This document shows positions 1-12,339 of a DNA stretch of 64,000 nucleotides, piece by piece (position 1 is the first letter of the stretch; each line of letters begins with the position of its first letter). This DNA comes from Phoronis australis (taxonomy: Eukaryota; Phoronida; Phoronidae). The position numbers and the translations under genes are program-made. The notes beneath the pieces were generated by a model. The model did not search any database, had not been told where the DNA came from, and saw nothing but the letters and a program-made list of their open reading frames with translations. Location: contig NMRA01000411.1 in NCBI GenBank assembly GCA_002633005.1, positions 1 to 64,000 on the forward strand. The letters are read 5' to 3'.

Positions 1-3000
1 AGGACAACTCAACTAATGAGCCTGCCTGGTCTCAAACAATAACAAACAGTCAAAGTTACAGACTACCATATTCGCCGTAATAACCGCCCAGGGCACTTAG
101 AAAAGTTCGGTTCAGGGGGGGCGCTTATTATAACCCAAGGCGGTTGAAACCTGGTCTCCGAAATGGGTGGAATCGGAAGCTAAGATTAATCAAATTTACG
201 CTCTGTGACGTATATGTAATCTATGAAAGAATTTCAACAAAACTGTGGTGCATTGCTATCAAACTTAGCTGCTAAATTACGATCATGTTACAGAAAATTG
301 GGCTGAAATCCAAGGGCGAAAACTCACCGACTGACTGCCTCGAAATCGCCGTCTTCGATATGGCGACTTCAATACCTGAATAAAAAATTTTTCGACTCAA
401 GCAAATTACCTGAAATCCTCATTAAGTTTTATAAGTAGCGTCTCCAAGATTTTTTAAGTTCCCGTGGATTCTGGATTAACGGCACGTTTTAAGTACAATA
501 ATATATCTGACACGAGAAAAATCGAAAAATAAAATTTCAGTTGTCCGACATATTGTGTCCGAACTTAGTGAGATTTTAAGGTACATAGCGTTGCTGATAA
601 CAAAACCCTTATTTTCACGTTATTAAACTTGCAAATATTAAACTTGCACGGAAATTTCCACAGCAACCCGTCAGCCATCAATTCCCATCAAAAGAAACCA
701 GGTGGCTCCACAAAGTATTTTACAATAAGCCAAGAACTTGCAATTCGTAATTTCCTGGCATATTGTAATTCCTTGGATGAATGGCAATGTCCATCACCTC
801 ACCATAGAAACAATAAAACCTCAGGAAAGAGTTACATAAAACACCAAAACACTGCTGCTGCCTATAGACCTTATTCACGAAGTCTCCATTTTAACAATAG
901 GACTCACTTTAGGTTTAAAAAACAATTGATTTGAGACATAAATATAATGAAACACGCAAAAAATCACCTTGCTTTTAAAACCTGAAAAGAGACTCTTTGT
1001 AATACGGTGACTGCGTGAAAAAGGTGTATAAAGACATTCAAATTTCAGTTGAAGTCTTTTACCTTTTTGTCAAGATTCAATAGCTGACATCTTGGCTTTT
1101 AGCAAAATTCCTCCTAACACTAAAAGCTATTATAACATACCAACCATTTTGCTCTTTGTATCAGGCCTTTTCATCACCTCATTTTCTAATATTAGGTTTC
1201 ACCCATTATTGTTACAGTCTGACCACATCTCACTAGATAAACACAGACATTGACACTACCCTCTGCTAACAACTCCAATGAGATACCTGAAGATGTTTTC
1301 TCGGAAACACCGAAAATCATAGGCATGGGAAGAGAGGGTAGGGATGGTAACTGGTTGCATTCACATTTGTATCACCATCCACTAAAGAATATCTAGAAAC
1401 AAATACGGGTGTTAACACAGAAAATTAGTAAAATTGAGAGTACGGTAATTATCAGCACACAACATGGCCGACAAGAGAAATTCTATTTTGTCAAATTTAT
1501 GAACAAAAATAAAAAAGAAAACTTTAGTCTACTACTAGCATGGTGTACACCGAGTAGATATCATAAAACAACTTTTAGTCGCCTTTCCATTATTTGCAGT
1601 ACAGAAATCAGCCTTTGGAAAATGGAAAAAGACATTTCTGACAATTTGTACAAAAGAAATGGAGAATTACTGTATTCTGCCTTTCGGCACAATACAAACT
1701 ACAACAGGGTCTCTTCTGCATTCCAAGTCCAGACCGACGCAATACCTGGGCCACCACGGGAATGGGAACATGAAACAATATAAAATGACGAAACATAAAA
1801 CACGATCTACAACATACATGGATCGAAAAACTGGAATCCATTTTAACAAAGACTGCACGCCAAGCTGAACAATAGACATTTACTCTAAGCTACCACTGTA
1901 AGTATATCAAACTTGTTTATGGAGCTCAACATTGAACATGAATGCACTGTAGAATTAAAATGTACAGTGCGCAGATTTGTTTATAAAAATGCAGTATCTC
2001 ATTTGCAATACCATATGTGCTACAACTGAGAATTTTTGGATAAAACCATGCCCATATGTCTGAGTCTCTAAACTGAAACGAATACATTCATGTCACTGTC
2101 CGATGCATAGATCACAACTTTTAAATTACTTTTTAGGATTTCTTCAGCCGAAAATGTTGGATTTCCAACTAATTTATTTCATTAAAGACGTACCATGACT
2201 GTATGTCAGATTTAGCACCCAAAGCTAAAAACACTGCGTAGCTTTGAGTTCATATCCTTTTCTATAATCCAAAATTGACCAATTAGATTGTACTGGTCTA
2301 AACTGAGGGCAAAGACCACAGTTCAAAGAGTGGTTGATTCTGAGGTTATCAGTGGTCCGAGCTGCAAGGGCTCAAGCCAAGGCCTTTGACCTTACCAAAT
2401 CTTGGTTGGAGTTAACATGAAAATACAAGAAGGAGAAGCAAGACCTGCTTTTATAGACAAAACACGTCTTATCCTTTCAGACAATCAGCTAAGTTCAGCA
2501 TCCTATGGTGAAAATTCTCCAGTTTGGGTAGTCTCTAAAATTTGGGATACAAAAATTGAAGCTACGTTGATTTTTTTTAATCTGAAGATTGGGCAATTTT
2601 GGCGTTTATCACATTTCACAATTATCGGATGCTACAATGTGAATCAACAGAGATTGGAAATGCTGTTAAAAAATGTCAAAATAGCCGCAACGTTTACATG
2701 TGACCCATATTGTGTAACATGAGTGTGAATGATCGTTTGTTGTTGTTTGTAATTCTTGAATTAGTGAAGACCAATGTTGTTTATTTCTAAAAATTAATTT
2801 GGTACAAGCTCGACACAGAGTAAAAATCTATTTTTCACTGTCCCACACTGGAGAATTTTTGATGTTATCATTAAGATATAAATTCAAGTTCAAGCATGAA
2901 CTTGAGAACCCAAGATCACAAAAATGGTATCAAATAATTGAAAACTAAAATAACTTGAAACTGATCGTCAGGCGATTTAAGCTGCACTCTTGCATTTCAA

Positions 3001-3355
3001 AATCTCAGAAAATTTGAAGGAAATGCTTTACAGGAACTATTTCCACTGTAATCTGTTGTGTCCCCATTAAGTCGAGAATCCCAGAAAGTTATGTAGTCCT
3101 ATTGGCAAACCTTTACACTGGCTTTGTCCTAACATCTGAGGGACAGAAGTAACATCCATTCCTTCATATCGGACTCTTCTTACTGGCAATCTCTAGAGTA
3201 CTGAGAGCGCAAAACTGACTTCCCCTTGATCCCAGCTCAGATTTGATGGACAGAAATCTAATTACTACATAGTAGTTCATTAAACAGAGAGTAAAGGAAT
3301 AAATCCCCAGTCAACTCATGCCATTGTTTGATTACGTTAAGTCCACTGAACTATT
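1..3355. other. Non-coding, no recognisable gene
   Basis: AT-rich sequence with only short open frames of biased composition and no flanking splice sites that keep a frame. I saw no domain, RNA gene or repeat unit that I can name. It lies downstream of the candidate minus-strand terminal exon at 3356-3437, so its right edge could hold that gene's 3' UTR. Confidence 0.5.
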
Positions 3356-3784
3356 TTAGTTTTTTGACATCAGCTGGGATCGAAAGTCTCCCGCTTTATC
3401 AGCCGCAGGCGCTGGCTTTGACGCGGATTCTTCTTCACTGTGACAAAATAAATGTACAGGATATGTCATTCTTTATCCGTCCGTATTTCATTTCCGATAC
3501 TAACTCAAGCCAAAGGCAAATTTGAATACAGGAGTGTAACAACACCGATTTTACCACACACAGTACACAGAAAAAAAAAAAGAAATCAATCACGAACGTT
3601 TGATCTTCGAGACATTTACATACATGCCAATGTGGCACTTTAGATCAGGCTTCAATGCAGAATTGTCCTGCAAGAACACATGGATTCCTCCTCATATATT
3701 CAATTACTATACATTAGCAAAAGAGTATAGTTATTAAATTACCTTTTGCTGCCAATCACCATTACTGAGCTCAGGTTGAGTCCA
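3356..3784 (-). CDS. Candidate last two exons of an unidentified minus-strand gene
   Basis: Two short exons fit together on the minus strand. The upstream one is 3743-3784 (42 nt), preceded by TTGAACTCAG and followed by a GTAATT donor. The terminal one is 3356-3437, preceded by a pyrimidine-rich run ending CACAG and closed by TAA at 3356-3358. Both use phase 2, and the join gives a serine codon. The reading is GLNLSSVMVIGSK, then S, then EEESASKPAPAADKAGDF and RSQLMSKN. The terminal exon is richer in GC and CpG than its surroundings, as coding DNA often is here. The tail looks disordered and charged. I do not recognise the family and found no further exons upstream, so this could be chance; the matching splice phases and the coding-like tail are the only support. 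Confidence 0.4.
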
Positions 3785-4450
3785 CTGAGTTCAAAAATCA
3801 ATATTACAGTAAAAGAAGGGTGTTAGGCGATACCCCTATTTATGAGAGAAATTTCTTAAGTTTGGACACAGAAAAACTATTAATTTTTAATAAAATTATA
3901 AGATCATGTTCCTAATTTCAAACGTACGAGTTTCAGGACAAATATATATATATATCATTGAATTTTTTCCGCAACAATGTATCATATTCATTACGCCACA
4001 TCTTATATGTCAATTGTCATATAGTGTTTGATTTTACTTTATTTCTGTTTCTGTTGACAAACGACGTTATTACATCCGAAAATTTCAGTTGATCCATTCT
4101 TGTTATTTTATTTACCTATTTATATAGGAAAATAAGAAACATAAATTTAGCGTTACCTAAAACTATGAAAATGCTTTCACTGGAAACATCCTACTAAGAG
4201 TAGTGCAACTTCTACTTCTTGATTCAATAACCAAACAGAATCTCTACCAACCTAGGGAAGTGTTAACATGTCTACCTTGGTCATCACACAACTAAATCTT
4301 CACAAATTTTCAAGTCCAATCTCAATAGGCAACTGACACACCACAGGTTGTCATTGTTGGTATAGTTCATTGTCACTCCCTGTAACTGACTGTATCTGTG
4401 CTTCATTACTTGTTGCTGGGCCTAGCTAGGTGGCCACTGTATTATGACTT

Positions 4451-4490
4451 CTGAGGATGGTGTTTAATAAATGACACCGAAACATGTCAA
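4451..4490 (+). ncRNA. Hammerhead-like motif, probable Penelope-type element remnant
   Basis: The stretch reads CTGAGGA, one extra T, a 5-bp stem GGTGT with an AT-rich loop and ACACC, then GAAAC. These are the conserved core boxes (CUGANGA, stem II, GAAA) of a minimal hammerhead ribozyme, except for the unpaired T after the first box. Penelope-like retroelements are known to carry such minimal hammerheads, and a related box pair occurs beside the Penelope-like remnant near 61.07 kb. Self-cleavage is doubtful because of the extra base and the short stems I and III. Confidence 0.4.
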
Positions 4491-5094
4491 GTTTTAAATC
4501 CGTTGTTGTTTTCGTGAAAATTTTCAAGTAAAGATGCAAGTATTGACCAGAATACGAATATCATAAATATTCATGACCATACTTCACAATTAATGGCGTT
4601 TTTATTGTTGCTAGTAATCACTAGGACTACCTGAGTTACTCATCTAAAGTGCTGTCCATACAGACTTACCCTACAACAAGTAACTCTTGGAACGAGTTTT
4701 CGCTAGGTTTGGAGGCATTGTGGACGCCATTTAAACTAGTGCATCTTACACACTTGAGACAACTTACTCCACCTTATCGAGGTAGGGTAACTTGTTCTAG
4801 GGCTACTTGCGCCACTTCTAATTCCTGTGTGGCCGCAAAACTTCGGCAAGGTGGAAGCAATTATCAGCTGCTGTTACATACAGGCGGATTTTCTTTTGCG
4901 GGCCGTATTCACATAGGTGTTCATTATCATGAGCTAGAGTGACAAGTTTCGCCTTACTCTAGTTATCATACATGTGTGTGTGTAGACGCTCCACTTAAAA
5001 GTGGGGTAAGTTGCACTAGTGTAAGTTGTTCAAGGGTAGGCAAGAGTGTAGACAGGACATACCATAGCAAAAACCAGTTCGAGGAATACTGAAG

Positions 5095-5590
5095 GGTTAT
5101 GTAGGGTCTTACTCACAGGTCTGAGAATTTAGCCAAATATTTGCAAAACTATAGATTTTAATTCAGTAAAATTATATATTTTCTAAATGTGGAAAGCCTG
5201 TAGAACTTAATTTTTGACTTTTTAACACTTTGTCATTAGCTAAATCTTGTGAGAATGTCTTTTGGAGAAACTTAGCAAAAAAAAGAGGTACTATAACAAA
5301 AGAGAGGTACTATAACAAAAGAGAGGTACTATAACAAAATCATGGTGTCAACAACATGACCAAACTTCATTTGATATAAATTTTGAAGATGAAATATCAA
5401 AGCACTGTTACAAAGTGACAATTTTCTAAAATAATATCATTTCATTTTTGTTTTATGAAAATCATAAACAACTTTTAATATTTTATTGAAAATCATCCTA
5501 TCACTCCAATTTTGATAGCCCCTCATGCAAAAGACATTTCTGAGATATTAATGTTCCAAAACTGGCCGTTTTTCAAGGGTTCTACATAAA
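5095..5590 (+). repeat. Dispersed ~0.5-kb repeat, copy 1
   Basis: This block shares ordered similarity with 17035-17535 and, more weakly, 57235-57545. Shared landmarks in order are a TAGGACCC/TAGGGTC-like start, ATAGATTTTAA, GTGGAAAGCC, TTTTTGACTTTTTAACAC, TCATAAA and GATAGCCCCT with ATGCAAAAG. No open frame or terminal inverted repeat is evident, so it may be the end of a non-autonomous or LINE-like element. Within this copy, 5285-5340 holds a ~20-bp unit GAGGTACTATAACAAAA(GA) three times in tandem. Confidence 0.6.
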
Positions 5591-5599
5591 CATTAAAGA

Positions 5600-7340
5600 C
5601 GTTTTCAAATACAAGACTGACATTTCAGCCAACCTATGCTGTAGTATTTAGAAATGCAATTTGTAGATTTCTCCTCCTACTTCTTATAGCAGTTTCCGTT
5701 GGAAAAGAACATTATTGAAAAAGCGTGTTGCAGTTGGTATATCAATGTTCACCTTCCTCCTGTTTGTCTCACGTGCATCAAGAAGTAAGTCTCAGGCAAA
5801 AACTGGCACTAATTAAAGGACTACGTATTTCTTTATCTCTGTGAATTTTCTTATTTTTCTCAAACCATGTGTACTTTCCAATGTTAAATGTCTTGTTTTT
5901 ACAGTTCAGTTAAGACTAAAATCTACAGAAAAAGGCAATACAAAACAGTACTATGCCATCTTATTTTGCTCATACAAAGAGCAGATGTGAGAAATGTTTG
6001 AAATATCAAGTACCTTTTATAATCAAGTCATTGTGTTCCTTCAGATATCTGTCAAAATTAGCAGTCATGGTATAATTTGTTTTCTCAAAATGTTTCCAAA
6101 AATATATTATTAAATCTTATAATGTTGTTTGTACATATTTGATTATCTGGCTTGTTCTCATACATTTTAATTGTCACCCAGATTCTGTTAATTCATTCAT
6201 ACAATTTCTGTTGTCTTCTTTTGTTTTTAATATGGCTGCTGGGTCTGTAAATAGACTTAAATACCTAATTATTGCATTCTATCTGCATTGAAATCTTTTT
6301 ACGTTCACGGCTTACGTTTAACTAGATTAGACATGTTAGAATAGATTCGATAAGATTAGCTTAGATTTGATAAGATTAGATAAGGTTTTTCTTTTTTTTT
6401 GTATTGTTTTAGGCGGTCAACATGCAGCGACACCTGTCTTTGTTTGACGACCTCGTGTTGGCATATGTTTGCTCAGGTTTGCTCGTCCATGATGCTTGAC
6501 ACAAAAATAAACAACTTCTTCCTCCTCTTGTCCTTATCAAACAACTTCAGGCATAAATGATAAGTGAAGCATTACTCAAAGACAACGACTATTTCCAATG
6601 ACATGTGCAGTCTTCATTCATACGGAGAGAACCCATATTGCTTACCAGTGTTATGTCAAATGCTCTCAACAGGAGCATAGCGTATTTGGACATACATAAC
6701 TAATTACTTGGTAACAATAATGTTACCATACAATCACCAACTCGTAAAATATTACATAAAACTCAGGTCATTCGTCCAAGGATGGTCGACCATACGTACA
6801 CACCCACAGTTAATTTTCCACTAAGAGCAAAAGCTATGCTTTGCTAACTATGAATTCCTCAAGCCAAACACCCTCCAAAAATATGGTAATCAAAGGAAAA
6901 AAACAGAGTTGGTTACAAATCTTTTTTTTTTCTTTTTTTTTGAAAGTCAGTGGTCCACCACTTTTTAGTAACATATTTTCAAAAAAGAAAATGCACGTGC
7001 GACGGGCATTGCTTACCCTTGCTTCATTGCCTTTACACAAGAAAACGAGATCTGCATTGAAATTGATAAGACAATCGTGGTTTTCGCTGATGAGTGTAGA
7101 ACTGAAAATGAGTCAGGGTAAAGACCGGAACCGACTAGTTTCGCTTAATCTCCATTTAACGCAAATGAAATCCATGGAATATCACTTGAAGCAATGTCAC
7201 TGATGCAAACCTGTTTTTCTGTTTAAAAGGGATCACCTTCTTTCGATCAACACACAATTAATTTACAAAAGTATGATTATAATACGAAATCAAATAGATG
7301 CTGGAATGCCGTGTAGTTACCGACGGATAAAAATATAAAA
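5600..7340. other. Non-coding, with GATAAG cluster
   Basis: No supported gene. Near 6320-6390 several GATAAGATTAG / TTAGATAAGG-like words occur close together, a purine-rich degenerate tandem that could also read as clustered GATA-factor sites. The open frames at 6834-7203 run through poly-T and poly-A tracts and look accidental. Confidence 0.4.
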
Positions 7341-7349
7341 TAGTAAAAC

Positions 7350-7385
7350 TAGTAAAACTAAAACGACGTCGTTTTAGTTTTACTA
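7350..7385. repeat. 36-bp perfect palindrome
   Basis: The two halves are exact reverse complements, centred on GAC|GTC, with the half-site TAGTAAAACTAAAACGAC. A direct copy of TAGTAAAACT sits immediately upstream at 7341-7350. No spacer separates the arms, so it would extrude as a cruciform or form a tight hairpin. Confidence 0.9.
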
Positions 7386-7579
7386 ACTTTTATTATTATT
7401 TATAATATGATGTAGATTATGAAGTTGAAATTTATCAGTGGTCAGTATTTCGTAGACAATACGACACATTTATAGTAGTTTTTCCAACGTCGACTCAGGA
7501 TTGATAAACGAATAATTGGAATTTGCTGGGAATCAATTCTGAAACCTTTCACTTCAAGGTCCACAACTTTACCCCTTAA

Positions 7580-7822
7580 AAAAATAAATGTAGGTGGTCT
7601 CCTACACTTTCAACCAGATGCATGCAGGCTGTTCATGGGGGCCCAGCCACCGATCACCTAGAACCACTTTAAAGTTTTATTACTAGTAATACTACATTAG
7701 CTAAAACCGAGCTGAGGAGCTGGAGACCTGACTCAAGGGTTTAGCAGTGTACCCCAGTGGGACTCGAACCCACGACCTTGAGTAAAGGAAGTCAACACTT
7801 ATCCCACTAGGCCCGGCCACAC
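7580..7822 (-). repeat. tRNA-derived SINE (minus strand)
   Basis: On the minus strand the head (7750-7822) has a Pol III A-box-like GGCCTAGTGGG (complement of 7803-7813) and a B box GGTTCGAGTCC (complement of 7760-7770) at tRNA spacing. The acceptor ends do not pair well, so it is a tRNA-like head rather than a functional tRNA gene. The non-tRNA body probably continues to about 7580. Confidence 0.7.
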
Positions 7823-8484
7823 TACCTCCTCGCAATTTTATCGCTTAAGTCATTATTACATCTTAGTGACAAGAAAAAAACTACATGTCAACCTCAGTAA
7901 GTCAACAATTGTACGAATCAGTGTTGTCAGCTGGTGCAGTTTACTTCTGATCAGATGTTCTTACATTCTAAATACCAGCAGCAAGTTCTTGATTAAACAC
8001 ATATCAATGTCAGCCAGATGCTGGTTCATTAATGAACAAGAGCAACTCTTTTAATGGACTACTGGTAGCGCATCCAGTTTCATTGAAGTCCCTAAAGGTT
8101 GCACACCAGCCATTTAGCATTCTAGGTCCAGCTTAAAACACATGGGCCTAAAGACGTGAATTCGTATACATTAGCTGCATTTATTTTATCAAACAAAAAG
8201 TAAATCAACTGAGCATTCGATTACCGTGTAATCGCCCATACGCCATTGGCATCCACAGGCAATGTACAGCCTAGGCAACACGTAGCCCCTCGGTTGGCCT
8301 CCGGCATCCAGGGCGATGTAATTGCCTATGTACTGCCTAGTCTATAGTCTTGACTATGCTTCGGTACTGATAGAGTATAACGGACCCTGTTGATTTAGAG
8401 AACCAATACTATTTTATGGGTACACTTACGCAATATGTTGCTGTCTTGGGTCAAGGCTTTTCATCGTTGCTTTGAGTGTAATAA

Positions 8485-8595
8485 AGGCACTGGTCGGATA
8501 TAGCAGTCCCTGAGTTTGAAAATCAGTTTCATACACTGAATAATGGGACCATTATTCAGTTAAATGATTGGTTCTCAAAATCAGTGCCTGGTTGA
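8485..8595. repeat. Hairpin MITE, copy 1
   Basis: A palindromic unit: TTTGAAAATCAGTTT...CACTGAATAATGG pairs with CCATTATTCAG...GATTGGTTCTCAAAA. The same core (GAGAACCAGTTT / ACTGAATAA / TTATTCAGT / AAACTGGTTCTC) recurs at 13348-13445, 13974-14070 and 45789-45868, with GTCGGATA nearby in each. This is a dispersed non-autonomous inverted-repeat family. Confidence 0.75.
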
Positions 8596-8675
8596 ATAGG
8601 GGGGTTCATTTAAAAGAGAATTGAGAACCAGTTACTCCTGTCCTTATAGTGAATGACTAACAGGCATTTCGTTGG

Positions 8676-11656
8676 GAGTATATTAGGGACGTGACAAAGT
8701 CTTGTCTCAACGCTGATTGGCTTTTCCCAGATATTGCGTAATGGCGATTATCGATAAGACAGCCATTGTCTCACGGTGGCTATAGTATTTCAGCTCTCTC
8801 TCCTCCAGAAACCAAGAAAACAGGGAACCACATTATTGATGACGTAGACCGTAAATTCTTCTGGGCATACGTCATTTTCTTTGTTGAATTTTCATTCTTG
8901 TCAAAGCATGTCACTGGTGAGAAGTTGGGGGAATTTTTCGCTCCTGTTTGACTGCTTGTATTTTGAAAGGTAAGTTATTTTCTCTTATGAAATGTGTTCT
9001 TTATTCTTATTTTATATCTTTTGCAACTGCTCACCAAATTTCAATTCAATCAAATCACCGTATCATGGTCTGCTAACTCCGTAAAAATTAAGACCCGAGG
9101 CAGGCATTCTCGCCAACCAGCCATAACGGACCAGTGTATCGGCATTGCCGTTTATGGTTAACAATTGCTCTTAAATTAGGTAGATTGACTAGTTTATGTA
9201 AATTAATAGCAGAATTGATCAATTTGGATGAAGTTCCATACATTTTCATGTGTAGTTTTTGTATATCAATGACTTTGTAAGGTGTAGTATAGGTAATCTT
9301 GGTCCGGCGAATTTTGGTCACGTGATCAAATCCCAGAGATTTGATTGGCTCAAAACCTGAATTCTTTGATTATGTTGAAGTGTGATTTTGGCTAGATTTT
9401 CTTCACAATATTGCCATGATTTGCTGTTTTTTTATGAAATAAAACCACAGTTTGTCAACTCCATATGACAGTAGTGTTTTTGTTGATTTTTTCATTGAAT
9501 AACATATAATGATTTTCTAATCAAACAGGTTAAAAAATTTTTTCAGTTTGGGACAAGAATAGCTTGCTGATATTGTTGTTCTTTCAAAAGTTAAGTTGGT
9601 GCCTGGAAAATCATTGAGTAGGTACATCGATTCTTTTACCTTCTTGAGGTATTTGACAAAATATAATTCCACTGGCCTGACATGATATTGTGTCCACAAC
9701 TGGAGAATTTACATTTGTAGTTTTCAAGTTCTTGAAGTACACTTATTAAGGAAAGGAACTGTTCAATTTTTTGAAAAATGATAAATCAATGCCTCATAAA
9801 AATCAGTGTAAAAAATTCAAACTTTAGTTTTAGGGTTCGTAGTGAGTGTTTAATAGTAATTACAGGACAAGGCAGTCTGAATCATTTGGTGTACAACAAA
9901 TATATTATGACACTGTACATTGGTATGTTAATTTTCTTACATGTCTTTTTTATAATTTCAGAATGCCTCCAAAAAAGTTGTCAGCTCTATCTCAATCTGG
10001 CAAAGCGAGACAGTTCCTGCAAGAGAACTTCAATTCTGTTCCCAGTGAAAACATGAAAAATGGATATGCCCTCTATGTGTTCTTACAGTGCAACAAATCA
10101 CTGACTAAGATAGTGTCAACTTTAAAGCGTGAACTTATTGGTAATTGGAAAATGACTAGAAGCAATATATCAACTCGCTGGTGAATAGGTCACTAAAGAG
10201 TATCAATCAGTTTCAAATGAAAGAAGAATGTCCCAGTTTAAAGTGTGCGAAGAGTTGTTTCCTCTCGTTCCTGAACCCAGTGAAGAACCTGTGTCTTGCG
10301 CGGTTGCTGACCCTCACCATGAACCTGTATTTCCTGAGCTGACAACCAGAGCTTGAAGGTGTCCCTTCAGTTGAATCAGAGCCATCCACCTCAACACCAT
10401 CCTCTAAGCGAGAAGCCCTAACACCTAGGAAACAAAAACTAAAGAGACGGCTACAGTATGTTTCGATGGAAAAGAAAACCATTCATGATCTCAAGTCTTC
10501 ACTGAAGTCTGCAAAAGCATGTCAGATCAAACATTTGATACAGCAGATAAAGCGCCAGAAAATTACCACTGAACAAAAGAAAAAAGGAATCGGTTTGTGT
10601 GCCCCCAAGGGCAACTTTTTTGTGTGTTTTCTTGTGTATCTTTAGAGTTCATTGATGGATTTTCATGAAACTTGGTAGTTAGGTTTCTATTAAGGAGACT
10701 AGTGCATTTGCTCCATCCGCATTGCACGCCCTAGTGGGATTAAAATAATGCCGATTCTTTGTATCTGTGCGATGCACTTAGTGTGCCTTTGTATTTGTTA
10801 CAGATGGACTTCTGAACCTCTGGGTAGTCTTGTTGCCGGTCAAGCAAAAATTTGTTCTTAAAGTTGAACGAATCTCGTTTTGGTTTCATTTATCTTGTAA
10901 AATTGTATTACTACAACTACTTTTCTGTTATGGGTGGCAGCCATCTTGGCAGCCATTTTGTACAAAATAAACATGTATGCATAACACAATTGTATGATAT
11001 CCGTGCAGTTCATAAAAACACATTTAATATTCATTTATTACGTGTACATCATGGTTACATGGTTGCTGAATCAATCTCTTCTTGTGGTCGTTAATGCAGT
11101 AATGTTGGCAGCCATTTTGGCAACTATTGCGGAAATGTCGAAAATATTGCCTAAACATGTTTTTCTCCATTCTCTTCAAAAAAGCAATGAAAAGACCTAT
11201 CATTTGGTATATCACACCATATAGTTTGTTAATGGTATATTACACCATATAGTTCATTAACGTAAAACAATAAGACGTTTTTGCAGTCATAATGGTGGCC
11301 ATATTGTCCGCCATTTTGGAATTTGGAATTTTTTGTTTTCTTAAAAATGTTTCTCACCAAGTAAATGCTAGGATTGTCATATCCTGAAATTTTCATGTTG
11401 TTATTAAAAGTATTGAGGAAGTTATTGTGAAAAAACTAATTTTGGGTCACATGAATGCGCATTTACTCCCATGTATTCAGAGGACTAAAAAAAAGGGCTA
11501 ATTATCGCTCTTCAAACGTTCATAAAAAGTCAACGGCTTAATGGATTTTGTTAATTTTTTTTTTGTTTGACTCTGTTTTTGATGTTTTATTAAATCAATG
11601 CATTTTTAAATATTAAATAAGAATTTGAAATTTTTTGTCACGTCCCTAGAGTATAT
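8676..11656 (+). mobile_element. DNA transposon with 15-bp TIRs and 8-bp TSD (hAT- or P-like)
   Basis: The element spans 8684-11648. Its left end TAGGGACGTGACAAA is matched exactly in inverted orientation at the right end. Both ends are flanked by the same 8-bp direct repeat GAGTATAT (8676-8683 and 11649-11656), a perfect target-site duplication. An 8-bp TSD is typical of the hAT and P superfamilies, and a TAGGG terminus fits hAT. Inside, plus-strand coding remnants run from an ATG at 9962, just after a TTTCAG acceptor-like site, to about 10590. They start MPPKKLSALSQSGKARQF and end in a lysine-rich coiled-coil-like stretch, with stops and frame changes between. I cannot assign the transposase to a family, so this copy is probably dead. 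It sits inside a repeat resembling 12360-12420. Confidence 0.85.
9962..10590 (+). pseudogene. Decayed transposon-encoded protein
   Basis: An open frame from 9962 to 10184 encodes about 73 residues starting MPPKKLSALSQSGKARQF. A second frame continues from about 10190 (KEYQSVSNERRMSQFKVCEE), and a third near 10400-10590 encodes basic coiled-coil-like sequence (LTPRKQKLKRRLQYVSMEKK). Breaks between the frames indicate decay or missed introns. Its place inside a TIR/TSD-bounded element suggests the transposase or an accessory DNA-binding protein. A basic coiled coil like this is known after the DNA-binding domain of P/THAP9 transposases, but I see no THAP motif. Confidence 0.5.
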
Positions 11657-11754
11657 GGTTCTCAAATTACTTTTAATCACAGGCGTCATCAGCTTCTGAT
11701 CGTCCCCACTACACTATATATAATACTACAAGGTATGACACTCCCGACCAGAAA

Positions 11755-12335
11755 TTCCAAGGATGCTTCACTTCAACCGTCCATATCAAACACAAAACTC
11801 GATAAATTTACACAAAACAAGGTTTCAACAAACCATTAGCAATTGTTGGTTCTTCTAATACCATTCACTGTGTCCTGCTCCAGTGAGATCGCAACAAATT
11901 CGTGGTCAAAGTACAAAAATGTTCCCAAAAAGCTCACGCATTGAGCCTCCTTGGACGGTTCAAGGTCAAGGATGGTACGGAATTATCCGAAGAGTTATGG
12001 ATGGATGGCAATTGCCGGCTTGTCACGGAAGGTTACGAAATGGTCTGGCTAATGTGGAGTTATCGATGTCGTGACAGTCCGTGACAAATCAGCAATTGCC
12101 GCACTATCCTTGACCTCAAACCGTCCAAGGAGGCTCGATGCGTGGGCTTTTTGGGAACATTTTTGTACTTTGACCACGAATTTGTTGTGATCTCGTTGGA
12201 GCAGGACACCAGGAATGTTATTAGAAGGAACAAAAATTGCTAATTTATTTGGTTTGCTGAAACCTTGTTTTGTGTAAATTTATTGAGTTTTGGGTTTCAT
12301 TATGATATGGACGGCTGAAGTGAAGCACCCGTGGG
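11755..12335. repeat. Fold-back element with ~220-bp inverted arms
   Basis: The left arm (about 11760-11975) and right arm (about 12105-12330) are near-perfect reverse complements. Landmarks are GCTTCACTTCA..CCGTCCATATC at the outer ends, GTCCTGCTCCA, GAATTTGTTG..CGTGGTCAAAGT and CCTCCTTGGACGGT. The ~130-bp centre is itself partly palindromic (GGCAATTGCCGGC, TTGTCACGGA). No coding capacity is evident; short frames here are by-products of the arms. Confidence 0.85.
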
Positions 12336-12339
12336 TACA

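Noticed and set aside
1409-1879. Overlapping frames of 60-124 codons on both strands
   Set aside because: No splice context, no domain, conflicting strands and composition like the surrounding non-coding DNA.
6834-7203. 120-codon plus-strand frame
   Set aside because: Runs through long T and A tracts that encode phenylalanine and lysine runs; no recognisable similarity.
7750-7822. Possible functional tRNA gene
   Set aside because: A and B boxes are present, but the acceptor stem does not pair and the anticodon arm is poor; a SINE head fits better.
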